Source of the DNA: Terriglobia bacterium
Lineage (GTDB): Bacteria > Acidobacteriota > Terriglobia > Bryobacterales > Bryobacteraceae
DNA: 43,438 nucleotides
Direction of reading: 5' to 3'
NCBI GenBank assembly: GCA_020073615.1
Contig: JAIQEX010000047.1
Span: 1-43,438 of the forward strand
The position numbers were made by a program, and so were the translations under genes. The notes under the pieces are model-generated. The model saw only the letters and a program-made list of their open reading frames with translations. It had not been told where the DNA came from and did no database searches. Numbering within the stretch: position 1 is the stretch's first letter; every line of letters starts with the position of its first letter. Of this stretch, positions 33,301 to 42,229 are shown piece by piece.

Positions 33301-33801
33301 ATGGGCATCGAGACCATGCTCCCGGTCGAGGAATACTTGCGGACCTCCTACTCCCCGGACAAAGAGTATGTGGACGGCGTGCTCGTGGAGTTGAATGTGG
33401 GCGACCCGCTGCACAGCCTGGTACAAAGCAACATCATCTATGCTCTGCGCCGCAAGTATCCCGGCATCAAAGTCCTTCCGGAACTGAGGTCCAGGGTCTC
33501 GAATACCCGCTTTCGGCTGCCGGATGTTTGCGTGACGTTGCATTTTCCCGAGGCCAAAGTGCTCCTGGAAGCGCCCTTCGTGGCCATCGAGATTCTCTCC
33601 GAAGACGACAGCATGACTCGCGTCATCGAGAAGCTCAAAGAATACGCCGCCATCGGCACGCGCCACATCTGGCTGTTCGATCCCCGCCTCAAGCAGATGT
33701 TCACCTTCCAGGGCAACAGCCTGCGCGAAGTGGAATCCGATGTCATCTCCACCGGCGACCCGCGCCTCGAACTCACCCGCGAAGAGGTCTTCCAGCAGTA
33801 A
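33301..33801 (+). CDS. Uma2 family putative endonuclease (DUF820)
   Basis: The 166-residue protein opens MLPVEEYLRTSYSPDKEYVDG and keeps the PD-(D/E)XK-type layout of Uma2: EYVDGVLVE (near 22), then RLPDVCVTL (D at 75), then VAIEILSEDDSM (E at 97) and the closing YAAIGTRHIWLFDP. Uma2 proteins are abundant in Acidobacteria and Cyanobacteria, and a nuclease fold is predicted, but roles are poorly known. It stands alone, starting 27 bases after the gyrB scar and ending 21 bases from a convergent gene. Its length is slightly below the family norm (about 180-190) but the core motifs are complete. Confidence 0.88.
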   Translation: MGIETMLPVEEYLRTSYSPDKEYVDGVLVELNVGDPLHSLVQSNIIYALRRKYPGIKVLPELRSRVSNTRFRLPDVCVTLHFPEAKVLLEAPFVAIEILSEDDSMTRVIEKLKEYAAIGTRHIWLFDPRLKQMFTFQGNSLREVESDVISTGDPRLELTREEVFQQ

Positions 33802-33822
33802 CGAAAGCCGCGCCTTAGGCCG

Positions 33823-35172
33823 CTACTCCACCACCGTCACCCATTCCGACGCCAGGCCGCTCCTGATCACGAAGTCGTCCCCTACGCGCGGAAAGCGTGC
33901 GAACCACAGGTTTCGCTCCATCGCGTTTAGCGGGCCCAGTTCCACCGGCCGGCCCTGCAACGCTCCCGGCCGGCGCGGGAGCGCATTCGGCGCACTCCTT
34001 TCCCTTTTTGCGAAGACGGGCCGGTTCCCTCCGGGCAGCGCAAAGCTCTCCAGGCGGAGCAGCAGCTCCACAAGCTGTACCGGCACCAGCGTTCCGGGTG
34101 CGCCGCTATACTTGCCGCGATAATACCGTTTGAGCCCCACAATGCGGCACAGCACCGGCGTGTCTTTCGGGACCAGCACCTTTTTCGCCCGGTCCCGCAG
34201 ATCGGTGGTCAACACAGCCTTAGCCGTATCGCCGGCGGCCGCCGTCGCCACGCGGATGTCCTCCACGAGCGCCACGTCAAACCGCAACCCCGCGGGAATC
34301 GCCGCCTCCGCGCGCGGCGCCGCGGCGTTTTGTGCCGGCGTGGCTCTCTGTCCAGCCGCATCCGGCGGAGCCTCGAACTTTACCGTGGATTCCCCCAGGA
34401 ACTCGTGACACGCCGCATACACGGTCCGGTTCTCCGTTTCCATTCCGTTCATGTCCTGGATGTGCAGGCGCGTTTCCCAAGGCAGCAGGAAGTCGGAACC
34501 GTTCAGCCGGAAGCGGCGGTAGTTCATGGTGGTCTCCGCTTCACAAGCCCCGGTCTCCGAGGCGATGTGGCTGGTGCGCACCGTTAGGCGAACCAGCTCC
34601 GCCGTCTCCGGGTCGGCCAGTACCGTCCCTTCATACGCTGTCGTTACCGGCTGTCCGCCGGACCGGAAGGTATAGTGGCTGGCTTCCAGCGGTACGCGGT
34701 AGCGGTATTCCATCAGCTTCCGGCCGCCCTCGGTAGTTTCCCCGGCGTAGGAAAAGATCGCCTTGTCGGAACGGAAAACCAGATCGAGAAAGCCCTGAAA
34801 ATGTCCCGTGGACGAGCTCCCCTCGGTCACGATGTCGAACAGGCTTCGATTCCCAAACTGGTTCTCGCCCACCCAGGAATAGATCTCGTTGCGTGCCGCG
34901 ACGCCCACGTCCAGCCGCAGCCGGTCCGCCACCACGGGCAGCAGAGTCCACCGCGTGCCCCGCGAAAGCGCCAGCTCCTCGCAATCGTTCACGGAAACGA
35001 TGCGGTCGGGTTCATACTGCGTCCGGTCGATCGTCTGCGTGCACATGTATCGTGGCAGCCGGTCCACCGTGCGCAGCACGTCTTCGCGAACGCGCAGCAA
35101 CAACTCGCTGGGATCCGGTTGTGCCATGACGCGCGCCGCCAGCCCGGCCAGCAGGAGCAATTGCCTGCGCAT
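33823..35172 (-). CDS. Secreted hypothetical protein
   Basis: I do not recognise the family. The 449-residue protein starts with a signal peptide (MRRQLLLLAGLAARVMAQPD, cleavage after MA). The body is mostly beta-like: RTVDRLPRYMCTQTIDRT, YRYRVPLEASHYTFRSGG, MNYRRFRLNGSDFLLPWET. It resembles exported acidobacterial proteins of the outer-membrane-lipoprotein-carrier style, but that is only an impression. A proline/alanine-rich linker (about 275-300) separates it from a C-terminal domain (DVALVEDIRVATAAAGDTAK, VLVPKDTPVLCRIVGLKRYY) that looks like a small SH3-like barrel. ATG 35172 is chosen because AAGGAG lies eight bases ahead. It is divergent from an ADOP permease. Confidence 0.6.
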   Translation of the reverse strand: MRRQLLLLAGLAARVMAQPDPSELLLRVREDVLRTVDRLPRYMCTQTIDRTQYEPDRIVSVNDCEELALSRGTRWTLLPVVADRLRLDVGVAARNEIYSWVGENQFGNRSLFDIVTEGSSSTGHFQGFLDLVFRSDKAIFSYAGETTEGGRKLMEYRYRVPLEASHYTFRSGGQPVTTAYEGTVLADPETAELVRLTVRTSHIASETGACEAETTMNYRRFRLNGSDFLLPWETRLHIQDMNGMETENRTVYAACHEFLGESTVKFEAPPDAAGQRATPAQNAAAPRAEAAIPAGLRFDVALVEDIRVATAAAGDTAKAVLTTDLRDRAKKVLVPKDTPVLCRIVGLKRYYRGKYSGAPGTLVPVQLVELLLRLESFALPGGNRPVFAKRERSAPNALPRRPGALQGRPVELGPLNAMERNLWFARFPRVGDDFVIRSGLASEWVTVVE

Positions 35173-35287
35173 CGCCTGCACTCCTTGAACGTATTGGGAC
35201 TCGCCGGTCCTGTTTCAGTCTACAACCCGCCGCCAACCGAATCCATCCCCCGCCCGTCTAACTCCTATCCTGCCACCCGGAGGCCCC

Positions 35288-37741
35288 ATGGATTCGTTTA
35301 CCCAAAACGTCCGCTACAGCCTGCGCATGCTCGCCGCCAATCCCGGCTTCACCGCCGCCGCGGTGCTCTGCCTGGCGCTCGGCATCGGCGCCACCACCGC
35401 CATTTTCAGCGTGGTGAACGCCGTTCTGCTGCGCCCCCTGCGCTACGCCGATTCCGCCCGCCTGCTCCGCGTCTTCACCGAGTTCCCCACCTTCCCCAAT
35501 GGCGGACTGCGCCACTTCTGGGTCTCCCCGCCCGAGTACCTCGATCTCCGCCGCGATGCCACCTCCTTCGACGCCCTCGAGGCCTGGGCCACCCAGGGCG
35601 TGAATCTGGCCGGCGCCGCCGAACCCGTGCGCGCCACCGCTTCCTACGTCACCGGCGGCATGTTCCAGATGTTGGGTGTCTCCCCGGCCGCCGGCCGCGT
35701 GCTCTCCCTCGACGACGACCGCCCCAACGTGCCCCTCACGGCCGTGCTCTCCTACAACCTCTGGCAGCGCGCCTATGCCGGCGATCGCGGCGTCATCGGC
35801 CGCGATATCCGCCTCAACGGCAATCCCTGCCTCGTGGTCGGCGTCATGCCGCCCTCCTTCTCATTTCCCCCCGGTGAGCTCGACCCGCCCGAGCTCTGGC
35901 TCCCCTTCCAGATCGATCCCGCCCGCCCCGGCGGCCGCGGCAGCCACTTCCTCTCCGTGCTCGCCCGCCTGCGCCCCGGCGTCTCCTTGCCCCAAGCCGA
36001 GGGCGAAATGCGCCGCTATGTCAAACACACCAGCGAGATCTCCAACCGCCGCAATCACCCCTTCGACCCCGAGTTCCACCCCGTCGTCCTGGCCGGCTTC
36101 CAGGATGAGGTGGTGCGCAACGTCCGCCCCGCCATGCTGGTGCTGCTCGGCGCCGTCGCCTTCGTGCTGCTCATCGCCTGCGTCAACGTGGCCAACCTGC
36201 TGCTCGCCCGCTCCGAGGCGCGCCGCCGCGAAATCGCCATCCGCGCCGCCATCGGCGCCGGCTTTGCCCGCCTACTCCGCCAGTTCCTGGTCGAAGGCGT
36301 CCTGCTCTCGCTCGCGGGCGCGGTATGCGGCCTGCTGTTTGCTTTCGGCGGCCTCCGCCTGCTGGTCGCCACCAACGCCGGCAGCATCCCCCGCGTCGCC
36401 GAAATCGATATCGACTGGCAGGTGCTGCTCTTCACCCTCGCCGTGTCGCTGGCCACCGGAATCGTCTTCGGCCTCGCGCCCGTGCTCCATATCCGGCCCG
36501 CGCACCTATACGACATCCTCAAATCCGCCGCCGGACGCGCCACCGTCTCCGGCGCCGCCAACCGCTTCCGCGCCGCGCTGGTCACCTCCGAGTTGGCCCT
36601 CGCGCTCATCCTCCTCATCGGTGCCGGCCTCATGGTCAAGGCTTTCTGGAGACTTCAGGACGTCGCCTCCGGCATCGACCCGCGGCACCTGCTCACCATG
36701 CGTCTCTCGCTCCCCACCACCGCTTACCGCGATCCCGCCGCCCTCATCGGATTCTGGCAGGCGCTCACCACGCGCGTCCGTTCCTTGCCCGGCGTGGTCT
36801 CCGCTTCCATCGCCAGCGGCCTCGCACCCTCCCGCCCCATCAACGCCAACGATACCCAGATCGAAGGCTTTGTTCCGGTCCCCAACGGCCCCATTCAGAA
36901 CGTCGACTACTGGAACTTCGTCGGCGGCCAATACTTCGAAACCGTGGGCGCGCGGCTGATCGAGGGCCGCTTCATCGACGACAACGACGGCCCCGCCGCG
37001 CCCCCCGTGGTAAACGTAAACCAAACCATGGCGCGCACGTTTTGGCCGAACCAGAGCGCCATCGGCCATCGCGTGCGTACGGGCCCCCCCACCGCGCCCT
37101 GGCAGACCGTAGTGGGCGTTATCGCCGACGTGAAGAACGCAGGCCTGGACCGCGCCACCGGCACCGAACTCTACATCCCCTACGCGCAAGCAAGCGGCGT
37201 GCGCACCGCTTACCTGCTGGTCCGCACCACCGCCGGCCCCATGTCCGCCGTCGGCGCCGTGCGCGCTCAGGTTCAGGCCCTTGACCGCGCCTTGCCCATC
37301 GCCGCCGTGCGCTCCATGGACGACGTCATGTCCGCTGCCCGTTCCCGCCCGCGCTTCCTCACCCTGCTGCTGACCCTCTTCTCTTCGCTTTCGCTCGCGC
37401 TCGCCTCCATCGGCATCTACGGCGTCATCTCTTATTCCGTGGCGCGCCGTACCAACGAAATCGGCATCCGCATGGCTCTGGGCGCGCAAGCGAACGACGT
37501 CCTCCGCCTCATCGGCGCCGCCGGCCTCCGCCTCGCGCTGGCTGGCGCCGCCATCGGGGCCATCGGCGCTTTCGCCCTCACCCGCTTCCTCAGTGGCCTG
37601 CTGTTCGGCGTGAGCTCGGTGGATGCGGCAACCTTCGCCGCCATGGCCGCCGCCCTCATCGCTGTCACGCTCCTGGCCTGCTACATCCCCGCGCGCCGCG
37701 CCAGCAAGGTCGACCCGCTGGTCGCGCTCCGCTACGAGTGA
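35288..37741 (+). CDS. ADOP-type ABC transporter permease (MacB/FtsX duplicated orphan permease)
   Basis: The 817-residue protein has the acidobacterial duplicated orphan permease layout: first helix (AAAVLCLALGIGATTAIFS, 20-40), MacB periplasmic core, FtsX block of three helices (VLLGAVAFVLLIACVNVANL and LARSEARRREIAIRAAIGA, about 280-420), then a repeat of both (second FtsX block from about 690, VARRTNEIGIRMALGAQ). It ends in the usual ARRASKVDPLVALRYE. No ATPase partner is encoded nearby, consistent with the 'orphan' label. Related MacB systems export peptides or lipoproteins. GGAGG precedes ATG 35288. Codon use is very rich in C-ending codons. Its stop is nine bases from a convergent cytochrome gene. 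Confidence 0.92.
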   Translation: MDSFTQNVRYSLRMLAANPGFTAAAVLCLALGIGATTAIFSVVNAVLLRPLRYADSARLLRVFTEFPTFPNGGLRHFWVSPPEYLDLRRDATSFDALEAWATQGVNLAGAAEPVRATASYVTGGMFQMLGVSPAAGRVLSLDDDRPNVPLTAVLSYNLWQRAYAGDRGVIGRDIRLNGNPCLVVGVMPPSFSFPPGELDPPELWLPFQIDPARPGGRGSHFLSVLARLRPGVSLPQAEGEMRRYVKHTSEISNRRNHPFDPEFHPVVLAGFQDEVVRNVRPAMLVLLGAVAFVLLIACVNVANLLLARSEARRREIAIRAAIGAGFARLLRQFLVEGVLLSLAGAVCGLLFAFGGLRLLVATNAGSIPRVAEIDIDWQVLLFTLAVSLATGIVFGLAPVLHIRPAHLYDILKSAAGRATVSGAANRFRAALVTSELALALILLIGAGLMVKAFWRLQDVASGIDPRHLLTMRLSLPTTAYRDPAALIGFWQALTTRVRSLPGVVSASIASGLAPSRPINANDTQIEGFVPVPNGPIQNVDYWNFVGGQYFETVGARLIEGRFIDDNDGPAAPPVVNVNQTMARTFWPNQSAIGHRVRTGPPTAPWQTVVGVIADVKNAGLDRATGTELYIPYAQASGVRTAYLLVRTTAGPMSAVGAVRAQVQALDRALPIAAVRSMDDVMSAARSRPRFLTLLLTLFSSLSLALASIGIYGVISYSVARRTNEIGIRMALGAQANDVLRLIGAAGLRLALAGAAIGAIGAFALTRFLSGLLFGVSSVDAATFAAMAAALIAVTLLACYIPARRASKVDPLVALRYE

Positions 37742-37750
37742 GATCTCTTC

Positions 37751-39283
37751 TCACTCCGCCAGGCGCAGTTGAATATTCTGCGGCATGAAGCGCAGATACT
37801 CGCGCAGCACGTTGCGGCTTTCCGCTTCGCGGCCGGCCTTCCTATAGAAACGGGCCAACCCCAGGTAGGCATCCGGCGCCGACGGATCGAGTGCCATACT
37901 GCGCTTGAACTCCTGAACGGCTTTCTCCATTTGGCCCGCCCGTTCCAGCGCCGCAGCCAGGCAATATGCGTACCGCGCGTTAGAGGGTACCTGCGCCGAC
38001 GCAGCCGCGAACATCTGTACGGCCACTTGCGGCTGGCCTTGCGCCAGCAACACACTTCCCAGGTCCGCCTCCACCGTGGGATCCTGCCTCTGTTGCGCCG
38101 GCAGTTGGGAAAGGATCCGATATGCCTGCTGCAGATCGGACACGGCTTGTGTGCTCGCCGCCAACTCAAAATACGCCTCCCCGAGATCGCGGCGGACAAA
38201 CGCGGCGTCCGGTTCGCGCCACGCCTTCAGCTCACGGGCGGCGGGCCCCGGTTCGGGCGCGCCTGCGATGCGCGGAATGCTGTGATCCGTGATGGCGGAA
38301 TGGGCCACGTCGGTCGGCCGCAGCCGGGGCATGTGACAGCTCACGCATTCGGCGGCGGCGCGGTGCCGCCCCGCCGCGAAGAGATCGCCATGGCACGTGA
38401 GGCACGCCTGCTTCACAGCCTGCGCCCGGTTCTGCTCGCCGGCATGCGGGTTGTGGCATGTGCCGCACCACAAGCGGCCGCCACTCTTCTGGGCGCACCG
38501 GCTCTCGGCCAGCAACTCGCTCTGGCTCACCGCCCGTAGCGTGCCGCCCCCACCGGTCCTCAGGTAAGTCGCAAAAACACTCTCGGTCGCCTGGCCCGCC
38601 TGGAAGTCCCACCAATCGCGGCCCGGATTCAGTATCCGGACGTCCCCTTCCAAGTGGCATTGCTCGCATACGCTGTCGCGGCGGCTCGGGGCCAGCTTGG
38701 CTGAATTCACGATGGAACCCGGTACGGGATTCTCCAGGTGCGCGGCCGGCGAACCGTGGCACCGTTCGCAAGAGATCGCCGTGAAGGGAGGATCTCCGAA
38801 CTGGTTCGCGGTTCCCCGCATGAGATTCACCGAGCCGGTGTGGCAGAAGAGGCAGCCGCTGGAGATCTCGTGCGTGAAATCCAGGTGCGCATCCGTCTCG
38901 TAGCCCGGCGTCAGGTCCCAGCTCCTGGTTTGCGTGTAGTAAGAGGCCGGAGATTGAAACAGGTATCGCCCCAGCCGAACCATGTAGCTGTATCCGACTA
39001 TGCCCGCCCCCACGGAATACGCAACGGGGTACTTGGCAACCACGCCGCCCCGCTCCAACCTGTGCTCCAGCAGCGGGCCGCGCCGCTCGATGGTGACCGT
39101 GCTCCCCGAAAGTTTGTGGACGATGCGGCCCTTCTCAAAAACCGAAGGAGCGCCTACCGATCTGCCCATCGGGGATCGCTCGAACGCCGTGACTTCCGAG
39201 GGGTGGCAGCGCGCGCAGGGCTCCTCCGCGCGGCCCAACGCAAGACAGCCCAGCAGCAACGCGGCGACCCGCCCGGCATGCAT
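37751..39283 (-). CDS. Secreted multihaem c-type cytochrome with C-terminal TPRs
   Basis: The 510-residue product has a signal peptide (1-19, ending GRA). Seven CxxCH haem-binding motifs follow: CARCH, CLFCH, CERCH, CEQCH, CGTCH, CLTCH and CVSCH. The C-terminal 140 residues form tetratricopeptide-type helices (for example DLGEAYFELAAS, YCLAAALERAGQMEKAVQEF and APDAYLGLARFYRKAG). The haem part resembles cytochrome c554-type doubly CxxCH-rich proteins. The TPR half may be for protein contacts. It should act in the periplasm or at the cell surface in electron transfer, but the partner is unknown. It is convergent with one ADOP gene and divergent from another. GAGGG lies upstream of the ATG at 39283. 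Confidence 0.88.
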   Translation of the reverse strand: MHAGRVAALLLGCLALGRAEEPCARCHPSEVTAFERSPMGRSVGAPSVFEKGRIVHKLSGSTVTIERRGPLLEHRLERGGVVAKYPVAYSVGAGIVGYSYMVRLGRYLFQSPASYYTQTRSWDLTPGYETDAHLDFTHEISSGCLFCHTGSVNLMRGTANQFGDPPFTAISCERCHGSPAAHLENPVPGSIVNSAKLAPSRRDSVCEQCHLEGDVRILNPGRDWWDFQAGQATESVFATYLRTGGGGTLRAVSQSELLAESRCAQKSGGRLWCGTCHNPHAGEQNRAQAVKQACLTCHGDLFAAGRHRAAAECVSCHMPRLRPTDVAHSAITDHSIPRIAGAPEPGPAARELKAWREPDAAFVRRDLGEAYFELAASTQAVSDLQQAYRILSQLPAQQRQDPTVEADLGSVLLAQGQPQVAVQMFAAASAQVPSNARYAYCLAAALERAGQMEKAVQEFKRSMALDPSAPDAYLGLARFYRKAGREAESRNVLREYLRFMPQNIQLRLAE

Positions 39284-39385
39284 AGAGACTTCCCTCTAAT
39301 CCCTGTCTGGCATCGATCATACCGCAAGCTCACAAGAGCGATAGCTCAAAGTGGCCACCAGGCGCTCTTCAGGTATCATCCATAC

Positions 39386-41851
39386 ATGCTGTCCGATTTC
39401 CGCTATGCCCTGCGCAACCTGCGCCGCAGCCCCATGTTCACCCTGGTGGCCCTGCTGTCGCTTTCGCTCGGCATCGGCGCCAACAGCGCGGTCTTCACTA
39501 TCGCCGACCAGGTCCTGCTCCGCCTCCTCCCCGTCAAGCACGCCCGCTCGCTTGTGTTGTTCAACACCGATGGCCCGCAGTCGGGAATGCTCTGGGGAGC
39601 CAACCGCTTCTCGCACCCCATGTTCCTGGAATTCCGCGACCACAACTCCGTGTTCGACGGCGTGGCCGCGCGCTTCGGTACCTCGCTTGGCATGACCTGG
39701 CAAAATCGCAGCGAGCTCATTCAGGCTGAAATCGTCTCCGGCACGTGGTTCGATACCCTGGGCCTCGCCACCGTGCTTGGCCGCGGCCTCACCCCCGATG
39801 ACGACCGCGTTCCCGGCGGCCACCCCGTCGTGGTCCTCACCTTCGACTTCTGGAAATCGCGCTTCGGCGCCAATCCCGCCATCCTCAATCAGGCCATCCT
39901 CCTCAACGGCTACCCCATGACCGTCATCGGCGTGGCCGCCCCTGGCTATCGCGGCTTCGACGTGGGCGCCCGCACCGACGCCCTCGTCCCCGCCATGATG
40001 AAGGCCCAGATGACCCCCACCTGGAACGGCCTCGACAACCGCCGCGTCATCTGGCTCCAGCTCGTCGGCTGCCTCAAACCGGGTGTCACCGCGCAGCGCG
40101 CGCAGGCCTCGCTGCTGCCCTATTACCGCTCGCTCCTCGCGATGGAGCTCAAAACCATGCCGCGCATGTCGGCGCGCTTCCTCACCAAGCCGCTCACCCT
40201 CACTCCCGCCCACCGCGGCGTGTCCGATTTGCGCGACCAGTTTTCCGCCCCGCTGGTCATCCTGTTGGCCATTGTCGGGCTGCTGCTCCTCATCGCCTGC
40301 GCCAACGTCGCCAACCTCCTGCTGGCGCGCGCGGTGGGCCGTCAGAAGGAAATCGCCGTGCGCCTCGCGGTGGGCGCCGGCCGTCTCCGCCTGGTGCGCC
40401 AACTGGTGGTGGAGAGCGTCGCCCTCTCGCTCGCCGGCGGGGCTATCGGTCTCGTCCTGGCCCAGTGGACCAGCGGCCTGCTGATCGGCCTGCTCGCCAA
40501 CTCCTCCGATTTGGCACTCAAAGCCAGCCTCAACCTCCGCGTCTTCGCTTTCAACTTCGCCCTCGCCCTGCTCACCGGTGTGGTCTTCGGCCTGGTTCCC
40601 GCCTGGCAAGCCACCTCTCCATCCCTCGCGCTAACTCTGAAAGATCAGGCCGGCAACGTGTCCTCCGGCTCCGGTCACGTGCGCCTGCGCAAGGTTCTGG
40701 TTGTTTCCCAGGTCGCCCTCTCGCTGCTGATGCTCATCGCCGCTACGTTGTTCACCCGCTCGCTGTTCAACCTGAAGAATGTGGACCTCGGCTTCCGCAC
40801 CGAAAGCCTCCTGGGTTTCTCCTTGGACCCCTCCCTCGACGGCTACCCCGCGCAGCGCATCTTCCAGTTCGCCGAAACCGCGCAGCAGCGCCTCGCCACC
40901 ATCCCCGGCGTGCGATCGGCCGCCATTGGAGTCAATCCCGTGCTTGCCGGCAACGACATGCGGTCCACCATCACGGTGGACGGATACCAAGCCAAGGAGC
41001 AGGAGGACATGAACCCCTACGTGGATTCCGTGAGCCCCGGCTATTTCGCCACCATGGGAATTCCCCGCATGCTCGGCCGCGAATTCACCGCGCGCGACCG
41101 CGCCGGCGCTCCCAAAGTGGCCATCGTCAACGACACCTTCGCCAAGTACTTCTTCAAGGACGAAAACCCCCTCGGCAAACGGTTCGCCTTCAGGCGCGAT
41201 AAAGATTCGTTCCGCGAAATCGTCGGCGTGGTGCGCGCCTCCCGCTACGGCAACGTCGATGAAAAGCCGCTGCGCGTGCTCTACATCCCCTTCGCCCAGG
41301 ACGACAATCCCAGCTCGCTAATGGTCTACGTGCGCGCCACCGGCGATCCCAAACCGCTGTTTGCAACCCTGCGCCGCGAGATTGCCGGCATCGATTCCTC
41401 GCTGCCCATCGCCAACATGCGCACCATGGACACGCAAGTGGATGAAGCGCTCTCCGCGCAGCGCCTGGTGGCCACGCTCTCGGCCTGGTTCGGCATCCTG
41501 GCCACGCTGCTCGCCGCCATCGGCCTCTACGGCGTCATGGCTTACAGCGTCACGCGCCGCACGCGGGAAATCGGCATCCGCCTGGCGCTCGGCGCCGGCC
41601 GCGGCAGCCTGCTCGGCCTGGTGATGCGCGAAGTCGCGCTTCTCACCTGCGCCGGAGTCCTCACTGCCATCCCCATCGCGCTGGCGCTCACCCGCTACGT
41701 CAAAGCGCAACTTTACGGCATCGTCCCCAACGACCCCCTGAGCATCGCCGCCGCCGCTGCTGCGCTGGTCGCCGTGGCGCTCCTGGCCGGCTACATCCCC
41801 GCCCACCGCGCCACGCGCATCGACCCCATTAGGGCTCTAGGTTATGAGTAG
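39386..41851 (+). CDS. ADOP-type ABC transporter permease (second)
   Basis: From ATG 39386 this is 821 residues with the same duplicated MacB/FtsX layout: SDFRYALRNLRRSP, first helix LVALLSLSLGIGANSAVF, FtsX block (VILLAIVGLLLLIACANVAN, LARAVGRQKEIAVRLAVGA), a second MacB core, and a final FtsX block (VTRRTREIGIRLALGAGR) ending HRATRIDPIRALGYE. The frame is open as far back as 38738, but that part lies antisense inside the cytochrome gene and has no family match. No ATP-binding subunit or PadR regulator lies next to it. It is similar to, but clearly different from, the ADOP at 35288. Its stop abuts the stop of the leftward fragment after it. Confidence 0.92.
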   Translation: MLSDFRYALRNLRRSPMFTLVALLSLSLGIGANSAVFTIADQVLLRLLPVKHARSLVLFNTDGPQSGMLWGANRFSHPMFLEFRDHNSVFDGVAARFGTSLGMTWQNRSELIQAEIVSGTWFDTLGLATVLGRGLTPDDDRVPGGHPVVVLTFDFWKSRFGANPAILNQAILLNGYPMTVIGVAAPGYRGFDVGARTDALVPAMMKAQMTPTWNGLDNRRVIWLQLVGCLKPGVTAQRAQASLLPYYRSLLAMELKTMPRMSARFLTKPLTLTPAHRGVSDLRDQFSAPLVILLAIVGLLLLIACANVANLLLARAVGRQKEIAVRLAVGAGRLRLVRQLVVESVALSLAGGAIGLVLAQWTSGLLIGLLANSSDLALKASLNLRVFAFNFALALLTGVVFGLVPAWQATSPSLALTLKDQAGNVSSGSGHVRLRKVLVVSQVALSLLMLIAATLFTRSLFNLKNVDLGFRTESLLGFSLDPSLDGYPAQRIFQFAETAQQRLATIPGVRSAAIGVNPVLAGNDMRSTITVDGYQAKEQEDMNPYVDSVSPGYFATMGIPRMLGREFTARDRAGAPKVAIVNDTFAKYFFKDENPLGKRFAFRRDKDSFREIVGVVRASRYGNVDEKPLRVLYIPFAQDDNPSSLMVYVRATGDPKPLFATLRREIAGIDSSLPIANMRTMDTQVDEALSAQRLVATLSAWFGILATLLAAIGLYGVMAYSVTRRTREIGIRLALGAGRGSLLGLVMREVALLTCAGVLTAIPIALALTRYVKAQLYGIVPNDPLSIAAAAAALVAVALLAGYIPAHRATRIDPIRALGYE

Positions 41852-42001
41852 CTACTTCCGCGCCAGATGCTCCTGCCGCCCCACGGCGTAGGCCTCCCGC
41901 AGCCACGCGCGCACGTCTTCGTTCAAATCTTCCATCGAGCGAAGCTCGAAATGGTGCACCTGGTTGCGCGGTGAGATGCGCTCGATCTTGACGAACCGCA
42001 G
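41852..42001 (-). pseudogene. DUF5655-type protein, C-terminal fragment
   Basis: The last 49 codons of a minus-strand frame read LRFVKIERISPRNQVHHFEL, then EDVRAWLREAYAVGRQEHLA, which I recognise as the end of DUF5655-domain proteins. Upstream of about 42001 the frame continues without family character and has no plausible start, so most of the gene is gone. An 8-base direct repeat (ACCTTGAC at 42044-42051 and 42058-42065) lies just beyond the breakpoint and may relate to the deletion. Function of the parent family is uncertain. Confidence 0.6.
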
Positions 42002-42229
42002 GCACGATGCTTGCCAATTTCGTGTCACAAAAGTAAGAAATAGACCTTGACACAAGCACCTTGACGTGATACCAGTTTCGGAGTCGCTTCTCCTAATTGA
42101 CCCGGGGGCCGTCGGCCGTGGGATCTGCGGCAAACGAAAAGAGTCGCCCATGACCGTGCGAACGAAAATAGCCTGCCAGGCGGCTCAACGTAGTTTCAAC
42201 AATTTGCGGACATTTTCGAAGGAGGAAGC

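Noticed and set aside
38738-39385. A 216-residue N-terminal extension of the second ADOP permease
   Set aside because: It lies antisense to the multihaem cytochrome gene and has no similarity to ADOP N-termini; the family start is at 39386.
41849-41854. Abutting stop codons (TAGCTA) of convergent genes as a signal
   Set aside because: A simple coincidence of two stop codons meeting; no hairpin or T run makes it a terminator.
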